Shown: one piece after another, positions 17,652-25,598 of the stretch
Layout: the number at the start of each line of letters is the position of its first letter
Numbering within the stretch: position 1 is the stretch's first letter
Assembly (NCBI RefSeq): GCF_002192255.1
Contig: NZ_CP021768.1
Coordinates: 124,001 to 188,000 of the forward strand
Length of the DNA: 64,000 nucleotides
Source: Stenotrophomonas sp. WZN-1
Lineage (GTDB): Bacteria; Pseudomonadota; Gammaproteobacteria; Xanthomonadales; Xanthomonadaceae
Reading direction: 5' to 3'
The notes under the pieces: generated by a model
Seen by the model: only the letters and a program-made list of their open reading frames with translations
What the model was told of the DNA's origin: nothing
Database searches by the model: none
Program-made: the position numbers and the translations under genes

Positions 17652-18923
17652 ATGGCGCAACTGCCCAGGAAGTTGCCCGTGCTCACCAGATTGAGGCTTG
17701 CAGCCAGCAAAGTTACAAAGCGGATGTGGTTCCGCTCGACCCTGTATGGCGCCCTGGGCATCATCACGGCGTTGGCCGGCGCGTTCCTGAAGTTCCTCAT
17801 TCCCACCGGCCTTGCCGCACGGATCGGCGCCGATTCCGTCGGTAACATTCTTGGCATACTTGCCGCGTCGATGCTGACGGTCACCACCTTCTCGCTGTCC
17901 ACCATGGTCTCGGCCTACGGGTCCGCGTCGAGCAGCGCCACCCCGCGCGCGGCCCGCCTGCTGATCGAAGACACCCGGGCCCAAGGTGCGCTGGCCACCT
18001 TCATTGGTGCCTTCCTGTTCTCGATCGTGGGCCTCATCGCGCTCAGCACCGGCATCTACGGAGACAGCGGCCGGCTTGTGCTGTTCGGGGCAACCATCGC
18101 GGTCATCATCGTCATCACAGTGACGTTGCTCAGGGCTATCGAGCAGTTCTCACGCTTTGGCCGCGTTGGCGAAACCATCGATCTGGTGGAGCGGGCGACC
18201 AAAGCGGCAATGAAGCGCCGCGCCGAGGAGCCTCGACTCGGCGGAGCCAGTGCGGTCCCGGTAGGGGAGGGGGCGGTACTGCTGGTTGGCGATCAGGTTG
18301 CGTACGTTGAACATGTGGACGTCGCCCGGATCGACGGCATTGCACGGGAACATGATCTGCGCGTTCATCTGCTCTGCCAGCCGGGTACGTTCGCGACCCC
18401 AGCCCGTCCCTTGATAGCCATCGAAGGGAGCCCGCTTCCGGAAGTGCAGAGTGAAGTGATCTCAGCCATTTCCTTCAGTGACACGCGCTCCATCGAGAAT
18501 GACCCACGGTTCGGGCTGGTCGTGCTTGCGGAAATTGCCCAGCGAGCCATGTCACCTGCGGTGAACGACCCTGGCACCTGCATCGACGTCATCGGGACCT
18601 GTGTCAGGCTGCTCTGTGCATGGGCCAGCCACACCGGGGACGCTGAGACGTGTGATGTGCTCTATCCGCATGTGCACGTGCAGTGCCTCGATGTCCGCGA
18701 CATGTTCGAGGATGCATTCACACCAATCTCCAGGGATGCGGCCGGCTCGCTGGAGGTCAACATCCGGCTGCAGAAGGCATTCGGGGCGCTAGCACGGTCA
18801 GCAGACCCCGCCGTTGTGAACGCGGCAGTAGAGCACGCCCGTACAGCACTGTCCCGAGCTATCCAAGCACTCGAATTCGAACTTGATCGAAGGGCAATTC
18901 AAGCCGCGGCGTTGGAGCGATGA
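17652..18923 (+). CDS. DUF2254 family membrane protein
   Basis: The 423-residue protein has four predicted N-terminal membrane segments (LYGALGIITALAGAFLKFLI; SVGNILGILAASMLTVTTFSLSTMV; FIGAFLFSIVGLIAL; LFGATIAVIIVITVTLL) and a soluble C-terminal domain. The phrase TFSLSTMVSAYGSASSSATPRAARLL and the FSDTRSIENDPRFGLVVLAEIAQRAMSPAVNDPGT block are typical of DUF2254. Function is unknown. The upstream open frame overlaps the BCCT gene's 3' end; ATG 17652 is chosen because the family begins shortly before the first membrane segment. It lies 95 bases after the BCCT gene and may be co-transcribed. Confidence 0.8.
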   Translation: MAQLPRKLPVLTRLRLAASKVTKRMWFRSTLYGALGIITALAGAFLKFLIPTGLAARIGADSVGNILGILAASMLTVTTFSLSTMVSAYGSASSSATPRAARLLIEDTRAQGALATFIGAFLFSIVGLIALSTGIYGDSGRLVLFGATIAVIIVITVTLLRAIEQFSRFGRVGETIDLVERATKAAMKRRAEEPRLGGASAVPVGEGAVLLVGDQVAYVEHVDVARIDGIAREHDLRVHLLCQPGTFATPARPLIAIEGSPLPEVQSEVISAISFSDTRSIENDPRFGLVVLAEIAQRAMSPAVNDPGTCIDVIGTCVRLLCAWASHTGDAETCDVLYPHVHVQCLDVRDMFEDAFTPISRDAAGSLEVNIRLQKAFGALARSADPAVVNAAVEHARTALSRAIQALEFELDRRAIQAAALER

Positions 18924-19014
18924 TCCTGCTGCGAGGTACTCTCAAGCTGGGGACAACCTGTGGCAGCTGGTTGAATTGGGCTTGCTAGCGAGCGTGAGTT
19001 GGTACCCGGGCGGT

Positions 19015-20103
19015 TCAGCCCTTGCTTGCGCGCAACCCTAAGTCCAGGCGCTCAGCGATGCCCTGCGGGCCGATGTCTCCAGCGCGATTGACAAGCACTA
19101 CGACGGTTCGCCGCAGCGAACGAACGTGTCGGATGTATCCCGTAAAGCCTGCCGTCCCGCCGCCATGCCCCACCACGTCGCCGTCCTCAGCCAACTCCCA
19201 GCCAGCGCCCCAGCTGGCTGTGGTACCGTCGGCAAGGCGTGTGCCGCGCCACATCTCACGCAGCAATGTATGGGGCAGCAGATCGCCCCGGTCCAGCGCT
19301 ACGGCGAAACGTGCCATGTCGTCGATGCTGGCGAGCAGCCCTCCAGCAGCCCAGGCGGAGCCCGGTGCGGTGAGGGGCGGATCGAGCCAATGTCCATCCT
19401 GGTAGAGGTGTCCTTGGGCAATGCTGCGGCGGTCGCCGGTGCGACGGGGCCCGGCATCGCGCATGTCCAGCGGCCCCAGGATTTCGTCCTGCAGAAACTG
19501 CCAGTAGTCCATGCCCGTCACCCGCTCAATGGCAAGGCCGAGAAGTATGTAGTTCGTATTCGAATAAGCGAATCGTGTTCCTGGGGCGAACTCGAGGGGC
19601 GCTTTCCCGACCATTGCCAATAGTTCTCTAGGCGCAGGATCCATCGGCATCAATTCGAGAAAGTTGCGCTCGTTCAGGTAGTTCGGAATGCCGGATGTAT
19701 GGCTCAGCAGGCGCGACAGTGCAATGGGCTCCCATGCCACTGGTAGTGCATCCAAGTAGCGTCCTATAGGGGCGTCCGTATCAAGCCAGCCCCACTGCCG
19801 GAGCCGGAACACCAGCAGGGCAGTGAATACTTTGGTGATAGAGCCGATTTCGAACACGGTATGCCGATCGACCCGCGCGGCGCTGGCATCCCTGCGCAGT
19901 CCCGCAGTGCCTGTTTCGGCGACCCGTCCTCGCTCCACGACGACTGCAGCCATTCCCGGCTGGTGCTCAGCCTCAAGCAGGGCCGTCAACGACTGGCGGC
20001 TCCCAGACAGTCGCCTGCTTGCTCGGACGCCAGGCACAATCAGCCCAGCACCTGCGGTGAGCAGGGCGGTACAGAGGCGGCGTCGTGTCGGGGCGTTCGG
20101 CAT
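19015..20103 (-). CDS. Serine hydrolase, class C beta-lactamase/DD-peptidase-like
   Basis: The 362-residue protein has a twin-Arg-containing N-terminus followed by a hydrophobic export segment (RRRLCTALLTAGAGLIVPG). The penicillin-binding fold is shown by Ser88-Ile-Thr-Lys91 (SxxK nucleophile motif), FAYSNTNYILLG (YxN motif) and VGHGGGTAGFTGY (HxG in place of KTG). Proteins of this group include esterases, D-aminopeptidases and beta-lactamase relatives; HxG instead of KTG makes true AmpC activity less likely. It is encoded convergently with the DUF2254 gene. Confidence 0.85.
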   Translation of the reverse strand: MPNAPTRRRLCTALLTAGAGLIVPGVRASRRLSGSRQSLTALLEAEHQPGMAAVVVERGRVAETGTAGLRRDASAARVDRHTVFEIGSITKVFTALLVFRLRQWGWLDTDAPIGRYLDALPVAWEPIALSRLLSHTSGIPNYLNERNFLELMPMDPAPRELLAMVGKAPLEFAPGTRFAYSNTNYILLGLAIERVTGMDYWQFLQDEILGPLDMRDAGPRRTGDRRSIAQGHLYQDGHWLDPPLTAPGSAWAAGGLLASIDDMARFAVALDRGDLLPHTLLREMWRGTRLADGTTASWGAGWELAEDGDVVGHGGGTAGFTGYIRHVRSLRRTVVVLVNRAGDIGPQGIAERLDLGLRASKG

Positions 20104-20436
20104 CGGCGATGAGTTGTTGGCTCCGTAGGTGGCGATGATATAGGGACAATGACAGCCACGACTATTGACGGACCCTTTCCAACGCGCCGACTTTCCCCGT
20201 CTCTACGGATGGCATTCGCTGTGCACGCGATGAGGCGGTCCCACGTCGTCGGGCCGGCTGGGAGCTCAAGATCGGGAGCTTAGCCGCGAGGCCAACCAAC
20301 CTTGAAAACGCGGATGCAGCTCGACAGTCTCGGATACCGCCACGTCTTCGCGCTTCTGCCGGAATACCGTAACGGCGCCGGAAAGTCCACGCCCAAGCAG
20401 TGACAGCTTCAGGCCCCTTCCACGTTGGTGGACGTT
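20104..20436. other. Non-coding stretch with a tandem duplication
   Basis: No intact gene is seen. At its right end a 28-bp unit beginning TTTCAGGCCCCTTCCACG is tandemly repeated (20408-20463, two copies plus a partial third). It lies exactly where the adjacent TonB-receptor fragment ends, so it probably marks the break or a slippage event. Confidence 0.5.
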
Positions 20437-20984
20437 TCAGGCCCCTTCCACGTTGGTGGACGTTTCAGGCTCCGGCGTTGCAAGACCGATGAAGCCGAAC
20501 GGTGCACGGAAGGCGGTCGAGTAGCCCGCAAACAGGGCGATGCCGGGAGCGAGATCGTACGTTGCCCCGAAGTGGGGAGACACATGGCTGAGGGTCTTGC
20601 CGTTGGCCACGCCGATATTGCTGTTCTCGACGGACTTCAGCGACGTCCAGCGCAGGGCGCCGGTACCAGCTTGAGCCGGTCGATCGGGTATATCACCGCC
20701 TGCACGTACGCACCGCGCGTATCCAGATCGAAGTCCCAGTCGCGCAGGGTAGCCTGGCGCTGGCGCTGGCGCTGGCGCTGCACGGTGCGGTAGCGCTGGA
20801 CGATGTTGTCCTGCCATTGGCCATCCACACCAGCATTCACCACCAGCTCGGCCAGCGCGGTGTCCGGCCGCCAGGTGGCATTGAGGATCGGGCCGCGCTG
20901 GGTTTCATCGTTGAACTGCTCCTGCTGCGCGCCGCCCTCGGTGAAGGTGACCCAACGTAGGCCTTGGCGGGGGCTGGCATACAT
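20437..20984 (-). pseudogene. Fragment of a TonB-dependent receptor, frameshifted
   Basis: Two minus-strand frames join into one receptor segment. The first (20984 to about 20655) reads GAQQEQFNDETQRGPILNATWRP and AYVQAVIYPIDRLKLVPA. After a frameshift the second continues LRWTSLKSVE...HVSPHFGATYDLAPGIALFAGYSTAFRAP and stops at TSTNVEGA. These are beta-barrel strands of a siderophore-type TonB receptor. The signal peptide, the plug and the C-terminal barrel are missing. A CTGGCG x4 microsatellite at 20754-20777 encodes an RQRQRQ run absent from normal barrels. It is clearly dead. Confidence 0.8.
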
Positions 20985-20988
20985 CCGG

Positions 20989-21765
20989 TCAGCTCACCTT
21001 CCACAGCATGTATGCGGCAGTAATGAAGATCAGTACTGCAAATACCGTGTTCAGGGCTCCACGATAGCTGGCAAGCTTCGTCGAAGTTGCTGCTCCTGCA
21101 GTACCGCCAGCCATTCCGGCAACGACGAAGACTGCCGCGAGCTTCCAGTTGATCAGACCTGCATGCGCGTAGTTCAATGCGGTGGTCATGCCAAATGCGG
21201 CGACGGCGACGAGCGAGCTTCCGACGGCGGCGATGATCGGCATTCCCGTCGCGGCCACCAGTGCGGGCACGATGAGGAACCCTCCGCCAATTCCAAAGAA
21301 GCCGGAAAGCCCGCCGGCGGTGGCGCCCAGCCCAATCAGTGCGGCCGCGTTGCGTCTGCCGAGCCGAGCGTCCGCGAAGCCAAGCGTGTTGCGCCTGCGA
21401 AGCATGGCGATGCCGACAATGATCATGACCACAGCAAACAGCGCCAACAGCCTCTTGCCGTCGAACGCCTTGCCCAAGCTGGAACCCAGGTAGGCGCCCG
21501 CGATCCCCGCCAGGGCGAAGACCGAGGCACAGGGCCAACGAACATTCCCTCTACGGGCATGTATCACCAGATTCGACACCGCATTGACCGCCACTGCCAG
21601 GGCGCTGGTGCCGATAGCCACATGCGGATCTTCCACTCCGACCACGTAGAGCATCAGTGGTACCGCCAGGATGGATCCGCCCCCGCCAACCACCCCGAGG
21701 ACGAAGCCGACCAGGACGCCAGACAGGCCGCCCAGCACCCACTGCAGCAGAGATAGCGTTTCCAT
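20989..21765 (-). CDS. TSUP/TauE-SafE family sulfite or sulfur-compound exporter
   Basis: The 258-residue inner-membrane protein has two homologous halves (GFVLGVVGGGGSILAVPLML and GGLSGFFGIGGGFLIVPALV), the hallmark GGGG(S/F)-x-PxL repeats of the TSUP family, and about eight membrane segments. Family members export sulfite, sulfoacetate or related anions. It is the last gene of the five-gene BigR-type operon, 3 bases after the DUF442 gene, so it probably exports the sulfite made by persulfide oxidation. Confidence 0.88.
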   Translation of the reverse strand: METLSLLQWVLGGLSGVLVGFVLGVVGGGGSILAVPLMLYVVGVEDPHVAIGTSALAVAVNAVSNLVIHARRGNVRWPCASVFALAGIAGAYLGSSLGKAFDGKRLLALFAVVMIIVGIAMLRRRNTLGFADARLGRRNAAALIGLGATAGGLSGFFGIGGGFLIVPALVAATGMPIIAAVGSSLVAVAAFGMTTALNYAHAGLINWKLAAVFVVAGMAGGTAGAATSTKLASYRGALNTVFAVLIFITAAYMLWKVS

Positions 21766-21768
21766 ATG

Positions 21769-22206
21769 TCAGCCGCCGGACGCCGGTCCTTGCTGCAGCC
21801 GTGTTGCGATGGAGGAAAGGTCATAGCCTGCGTCCGAAGCAACAGACAGGACGTCGGCAAACGCCGCTCCATTGTGAACGACTTCCGACAGCGCCCAAAG
21901 CATCGCAGCACGGGTGCCGGTTCTGCAGTAGGCGGCAACAGGGCGCGGCAGCGCGTCGATCAACTTGGCAAAGGTCTTCACCTGATCATCGGTAATGACG
22001 CCAGGCACCACCGGGAGATAGGCAAACTGCATGCCCGCCTGGTGGCAGGCAGCCTGCAGCGCATGGTGACTGGGCTGCTCCGGCTGTTCGTCGTCGGGCC
22101 GGTTGCAGATCACGCTCGCAATGCCCTGCTCCTTCAGGGCTTCAATATTCCCTGGCAGGAGCTGGCCGGACACCTTGAGGCTGGCAGATAGTGGCTTGAG
22201 GTTCAT
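21769..22206 (-). CDS. DUF442 / TIGR01244 sulfur transferase-phosphatase-like protein
   Basis: The 145-residue cytoplasmic protein begins MNLKPLSASLKVSGQLLP and has the Cys-loop YCRTGTRAAMLWAL, a CX5R active site (Cys-Arg-Thr-Gly-Thr-Arg) as in dual-specificity phosphatases and the rhodanese-like Blh N-terminal domain. In Xylella and Agrobacterium this domain is fused to a persulfide dioxygenase in the protein Blh. Here the two parts are separate genes of one operon. It overlaps the upstream gene by 4 bases (ATGA). Confidence 0.85.
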   Translation of the reverse strand: MNLKPLSASLKVSGQLLPGNIEALKEQGIASVICNRPDDEQPEQPSHHALQAACHQAGMQFAYLPVVPGVITDDQVKTFAKLIDALPRPVAAYCRTGTRAAMLWALSEVVHNGAAFADVLSVASDAGYDLSSIATRLQQGPASGG

Positions 22207-22634
22207 GGTTGTCCCGTAGTTGTAGTGGGGCGATGAATGAGGCCATGCAGGAGCACACCAGCGATCATTGCCGTGGCGAAGATGATCGCGAAGGGCTGGC
22301 CGGTTCCCAGCAACGCAATGGCTGGGCCGGGGCACACGCCAGCCAGTCCCCAACCCAGGCCGAATATCGCCGCACCAATGACCAGGCGCCGATCGATGAT
22401 GCGAAGGGTGGGAATGTGCAGCGATGCGGCAAGCAGTGGTGTTCCTCGGGCGCGTATCCACAGGTAGGCTGCGCCGGAAGGAATCAGTGCGCCCAGCATG
22501 ACCAGGGCCAGGGAGGGGTCCCAGGCGTCGCTCACATCCAGGAAAGCAAGCACGCGGGCTGGGTTGGCCATATCGGATACGACCAGGCCCAATCCGAAGA
22601 GTGCGCCGCACAGGAACGCGGCAAGACGGATCAT
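22203..22634 (-). CDS. YeeE/YedE family transporter subunit B-like
   Basis: The 143-residue membrane protein has four membrane segments and the conserved phrases GLGLVVSDMANPARVLAFLDV and GLGWGLAGVCPGPAIALLGTG. The latter has the Cys motif GxCPGP of the sulfur-transport YeeE/YedE family. It pairs with the preceding gene, also YeeE-like, and both overlap by 4 bases. Family members import thiosulfate or move sulfur intermediates; the two half-size proteins likely work together. Confidence 0.85.
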   Translation of the reverse strand: MIRLAAFLCGALFGLGLVVSDMANPARVLAFLDVSDAWDPSLALVMLGALIPSGAAYLWIRARGTPLLAASLHIPTLRIIDRRLVIGAAIFGLGWGLAGVCPGPAIALLGTGQPFAIIFATAMIAGVLLHGLIHRPTTTTGQP

Positions 22635-23071
22635 GCCGGGCCTCCGGTCGCAATCTGTACCAGGGTTGCCGTGGCCATGCCCACGAGCATGAACACGCAG
22701 GTCGCCACCACCGAACGCGGCGATGCCCGGCCTAGTCCGCAGACACCGTGCCCACTGGTACAGCCAGCGCCAAGGCGAGTTCCGTAACCCACCAGCAGTC
22801 CGGCAATCACCAATACCACTGCTCCGTTTGCGGAGAGCGCCGGCAGGGGTATGGGCCTGGCCACCATTGCCAAGCCTGACGCCAGGGCAAGTCCCGCCAG
22901 GAACAGGGCAGCACTGCTGCGTCCGCCGTCACCCGGCATGCCCAGTGTCCTGGCAAGCAGACCCGAGATGCCAGCAACGCGCCCGAGAAGGAGTAGATAG
23001 GCTCCGGCCGCTGTTCCGATCATGGCACCGCCAGCGAGCGGCCAATACCAGGCCAGATGAGAGAGCGTCAT
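22631..23071 (-). CDS. YeeE/YedE family transporter subunit A-like
   Basis: The 146-residue membrane protein begins MTLSHLAWYWPLAGGAMIG. It contains GRVAGISGLLARTLG and GTRLGAGCTSGHGVCGLGRASPRS, whose GCTSGHGVCG motif holds the family's functional cysteines. It corresponds to the first half of full-length YeeE. The start at 23071 gives a 4-base overlap with the upstream MBL gene; the longer open frame to 23140 would lie wholly inside that gene. Confidence 0.86.
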   Translation of the reverse strand: MTLSHLAWYWPLAGGAMIGTAAGAYLLLLGRVAGISGLLARTLGMPGDGGRSSAALFLAGLALASGLAMVARPIPLPALSANGAVVLVIAGLLVGYGTRLGAGCTSGHGVCGLGRASPRSVVATCVFMLVGMATATLVQIATGGPA

Positions 23072-24009
23072 AGCAGGTCCACCGGCAGCTTGAGGTAGCG
23101 CACGCCGTTTTCTTCGGGTTCGGGCAGATGGCCGGCGCACATGTTGACCTGCACTGACGGCAGGATCAGCCGTGGCATCGGAAGCGTGGCATCACGAGCC
23201 TCCCGCAGTTCCACGAACATGGCTTCACTCACGCCCTCGTGCACATGCATGTTTGTTGTCCTTTCGGCACCGATGGTTGTTTCCCATGCGAAATGGTCCC
23301 GGCCGGTGGCTTTGTAGTCATGGCACAGGAATACGCGGGCGGCGTCGGGCAGGGACAGCAGGCGCTGGATCGAGCGATACAACTGGCGCGCCGAGCCACC
23401 TGGAAAGTCGCATCGGGCGGTGCCGTAGTCCGGCATGAACAGCGTGTCTCCAGGAAATACGGCGTCGCCGATCACGTACGCCAGACAAGCGGGGGTATGG
23501 CCTGGCACGTGCAGCGACATCGCCTGCAGATTACCGATGCGGAAGGAGGCACCGTCGGCGAACAGGCGATCGAACTGGCTGCCATCCCGCTTGAATGCAG
23601 TGCCGGCGTTGAAGACCTTGCCGAAGGTTTCCTGGACTGCGGTGATGTGTTCGCCAATAGCCAGCGCGCCTCCCACCTGCTCCTGCAGCCATGGAGCCGC
23701 GGACAGGTGGTCGGCATGCGCGTGGGTTTCCAGCAACCATTGAACCTGCAGGCGCTCGGCACGTACGTAGTCCACCAACGCCGATGCGGAGGACGTGGAC
23801 GTGCGGCCTGCGGCCATGTCGAAGTCCAGGACACTGTCGATGATGGCGCACGCTGAAGACGTTGGATCGCGTACGACGTGGCTGGCAGTGAACGTAGCAG
23901 GATCGAAGAACGTCTTCACGGAAGGCGAGGGAAGCAGGCCGGCACGCGCATCGCTGACTAGGCGCACAGCCTGCTCCAGGGGGGCGTCTGTCTCTACGGA
24001 TGGGATCAT
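23068..24009 (-). CDS. MBL-fold persulfide dioxygenase-like (ETHE1/Blh C-terminal part)
   Basis: The 313-residue protein has the metallo-beta-lactamase motif THAHADHLSAAPWLQ (HxHxDH), HVPGHTPACLAYVIGDAVFPGDTL and VFLCHDYKATGRD. These match ETHE1-type persulfide dioxygenases, mononuclear iron enzymes that oxidise glutathione persulfide to sulfite. The start at 24009 follows CCTCCTGGAG; the frame is open to 24066 but that part overlaps the probable operator. It is the first gene of the operon divergent from bigR. Confidence 0.88.
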   Translation of the reverse strand: MIPSVETDAPLEQAVRLVSDARAGLLPSPSVKTFFDPATFTASHVVRDPTSSACAIIDSVLDFDMAAGRTSTSSASALVDYVRAERLQVQWLLETHAHADHLSAAPWLQEQVGGALAIGEHITAVQETFGKVFNAGTAFKRDGSQFDRLFADGASFRIGNLQAMSLHVPGHTPACLAYVIGDAVFPGDTLFMPDYGTARCDFPGGSARQLYRSIQRLLSLPDAARVFLCHDYKATGRDHFAWETTIGAERTTNMHVHEGVSEAMFVELREARDATLPMPRLILPSVQVNMCAGHLPEPEENGVRYLKLPVDLL

Positions 24010-24019
24010 GACTGGCTCC

Positions 24020-24099
24020 AGGAGGCTTCGTGGCCTGAGAATTACATAGTTACGTAATATGTGCAACTATTGAAACATGCTAGATTGAACGGGTTACCC
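24020..24099. promoter_or_regulatory. Probable BigR operator between divergent promoters
   Basis: The intergenic strip between the persulfide dioxygenase gene and bigR is AT-rich. It carries ATTAC-ATAGTTAC-GTAAT (about 24041-24058), an inverted repeat containing the perfect 8-mer TTACGTAA. BigR of Xylella and Agrobacterium binds an AT-rich palindrome at the same place in its own operon and releases it when persulfide forms a disulfide. Binding here is inferred. Confidence 0.6.
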
Positions 24100-24474
24100 A
24101 TGGTGTTCGCATCACCTCAGCCGCCCAAGTTGCCATTGCCTGTGACCAGCCCCCCATTCAGCCCGTCTGACCTAGCCACGATGAAGGAGCGCGTGCCCGA
24201 AGTGGCCGAGTTGCTGCGCTTCATGGCCACCCCCTCGCGCCTGTTGCTGCTATGCCAGCTCGCGCAAGGTGAAATGACGGTGGGCGGACTTGAGGACGCA
24301 ACTGGCATTCGACAGCCGGCGCTCTCCCAGCAACTGGCCGAACTCCGCCAACGAAAGCTTGTAGCGACCCGGCGGGAATCGCGGTCGATCATCTACCGCA
24401 TGGCAGACCCGCGCGTTGCAGCACTGCTGGGCGCGATGCATGGGATTTTCTGTGCGGACGATGCATCAACTTGA
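24100..24474 (+). CDS. bigR: BigR-type ArsR family sulfur-responsive repressor
   Basis: The 124-residue protein is an ArsR winged-helix repressor: VPEVAELLRFMATPSRLLLLCQL, then the recognition helix QPALSQQLAELRQRKLV and the wing RRESRSIIYRM. With the start at 24100 the two cysteines are Cys52 and Cys118, 66 residues apart, the same spacing as the redox pair Cys42/Cys108 of Xylella BigR. That fits a persulfide/H2S sensor rather than a metal sensor. It is divergent from the five-gene sulfur operon it presumably represses. An internal ATG at 24181 is an alternative start. Confidence 0.87.
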   Translation: MVFASPQPPKLPLPVTSPPFSPSDLATMKERVPEVAELLRFMATPSRLLLLCQLAQGEMTVGGLEDATGIRQPALSQQLAELRQRKLVATRRESRSIIYRMADPRVAALLGAMHGIFCADDAST

Positions 24475-24816
24475 AGTGGCCTAAGGCGTCCTAGAAGGGA
24501 CGAGCTAGACTCACTGACCTAGGGGAATTTAGGCCATTGGCGTAGTCTGCCCCAAAACCAATTGACCGCAGCAGGCTCGAGGTCTGCTGCGGCCTAGGGA
24601 TGTTTATCAGGGATGGGGTGGATGTCTGCTTATGGCCGAAAGCAGACACCCCGAGAGGGGGCTGCGCACTGCATCCTGTGCGATTTATTGCACAGCTTTA
24701 TGTGCGCCAAAGCTTCTTGCTTTGTTGGGACACCTGCTTATCTTCCTCTCTTGCGCGAGGAGCCACTCATGTACTATTCAGTCGCCAAGCGACTTGCCAA
24801 CCTAAAAGATTAGAAC
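24475..24816. other. Intergenic stretch with repeat, upstream of abiV-like gene
   Basis: No gene is supported. TGTCTGCTT-ATGGCCGA-AAGCAGACA at 24623-24648 is an inverted repeat with 9-bp arms, related to the palindromes at 13581 and 27594. Small frames across it yield peptides such as CLWPKAD and SAYGRKQT, which I treat as spurious translations of the repeat. Confidence 0.5.
24623..24648. repeat. TGTCTGCTTATGGCC palindrome, copy 2
   Basis: An inverted repeat with perfect 9-bp arms TGTCTGCTT and AAGCAGACA. The centre TGGCC is shared with the two other copies in the island. Confidence 0.7.
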
Positions 24817-25524
24817 ATGACCGTTGCTAAGGACACGATGTCGCGCATGCAGAGCTTGATCGTGGGCGCGGAATTGATCCACACGAATGCTATCGCTCTG
24901 TACTCGGAGGCACAGACTCTTGGGAAAAGCGGTGCCTTCGCCCGCGCCGCTACACTCCACCAAATTTCGATGGAGGAGTGTTCTAAAGTGGACATTTTAG
25001 GTGGCGCGGTTGTATCGATCCTCACAGGGAACGACTTCAATGAGGCTCAGCTCACGAGGAGCTTTCGCGACCACAAAGTAAAGAACCACGCAAACGCGTA
25101 CAACGCAGAGCCAACGGACGAAGAACGATCTGCACGCGAGTGTCGCGACTGGGATGCCGCCCGCGCGGAATTCAAAAAGTTCCAGGACAAATTTCACAAG
25201 GAAATGAACGAAATAAAAAACACAGGGTTGTACGTAGACTATAAGGACGGCTCTTTCAGCGATCCAATTAATACTATTAACGAGGAAATTGCCTCTGCAT
25301 GCATGTACTTAAATGCGGACTTCCTCCGCCGAGGGGAGGGTTTTATTCGCTTACTAAAGCGAATCGAGGCGGATCCAGGGCGATTCGCGATGGTGGCAAG
25401 AGCTTTCTTAGACAATACTGAGGCAATGGACTTTAAGGGCCAGTTGAACGATGAGGCCATCATCGAGACCATTGTTGAACAGATGCGCCTGCAGCTTGAA
25501 AAACACCCCGAAACTGGGAGCTAG
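24817..25524 (+). CDS. AbiV-family abortive infection protein
   Basis: The 235-residue cytoplasmic protein has the AbiV pattern: GAELIHTNAIALYSEAQTL, then GAFARAATLHQISMEECSKVDIL, where the A..L.QIS.EE.sK helix is the family hallmark. It then has HKVKNHANAY. AbiV of Lactococcus blocks late phage gene expression and belongs to a HEPN-like fold group. Its lower GC content and adjacency to a HEPN gene and an OLD-like gene suggest a defence role. The ribosome site is weak (AAAAGA). No partner gene overlaps it. Confidence 0.75.
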   Translation: MTVAKDTMSRMQSLIVGAELIHTNAIALYSEAQTLGKSGAFARAATLHQISMEECSKVDILGGAVVSILTGNDFNEAQLTRSFRDHKVKNHANAYNAEPTDEERSARECRDWDAARAEFKKFQDKFHKEMNEIKNTGLYVDYKDGSFSDPINTINEEIASACMYLNADFLRRGEGFIRLLKRIEADPGRFAMVARAFLDNTEAMDFKGQLNDEAIIETIVEQMRLQLEKHPETGS

Positions 25525-25598
25525 TTCTTAATAGGATGAGTGGCTTCTTTCATCGAGAGGCATGTGCGAAATCGCAACTCACTTCTAGAAGAAGATCA

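Noticed and set aside
24613..24813. 66-codon frame after bigR
   Set aside because: It starts within the inverted repeat and its first residues (SAYGRKQT) look like a spurious translation of that repeat.
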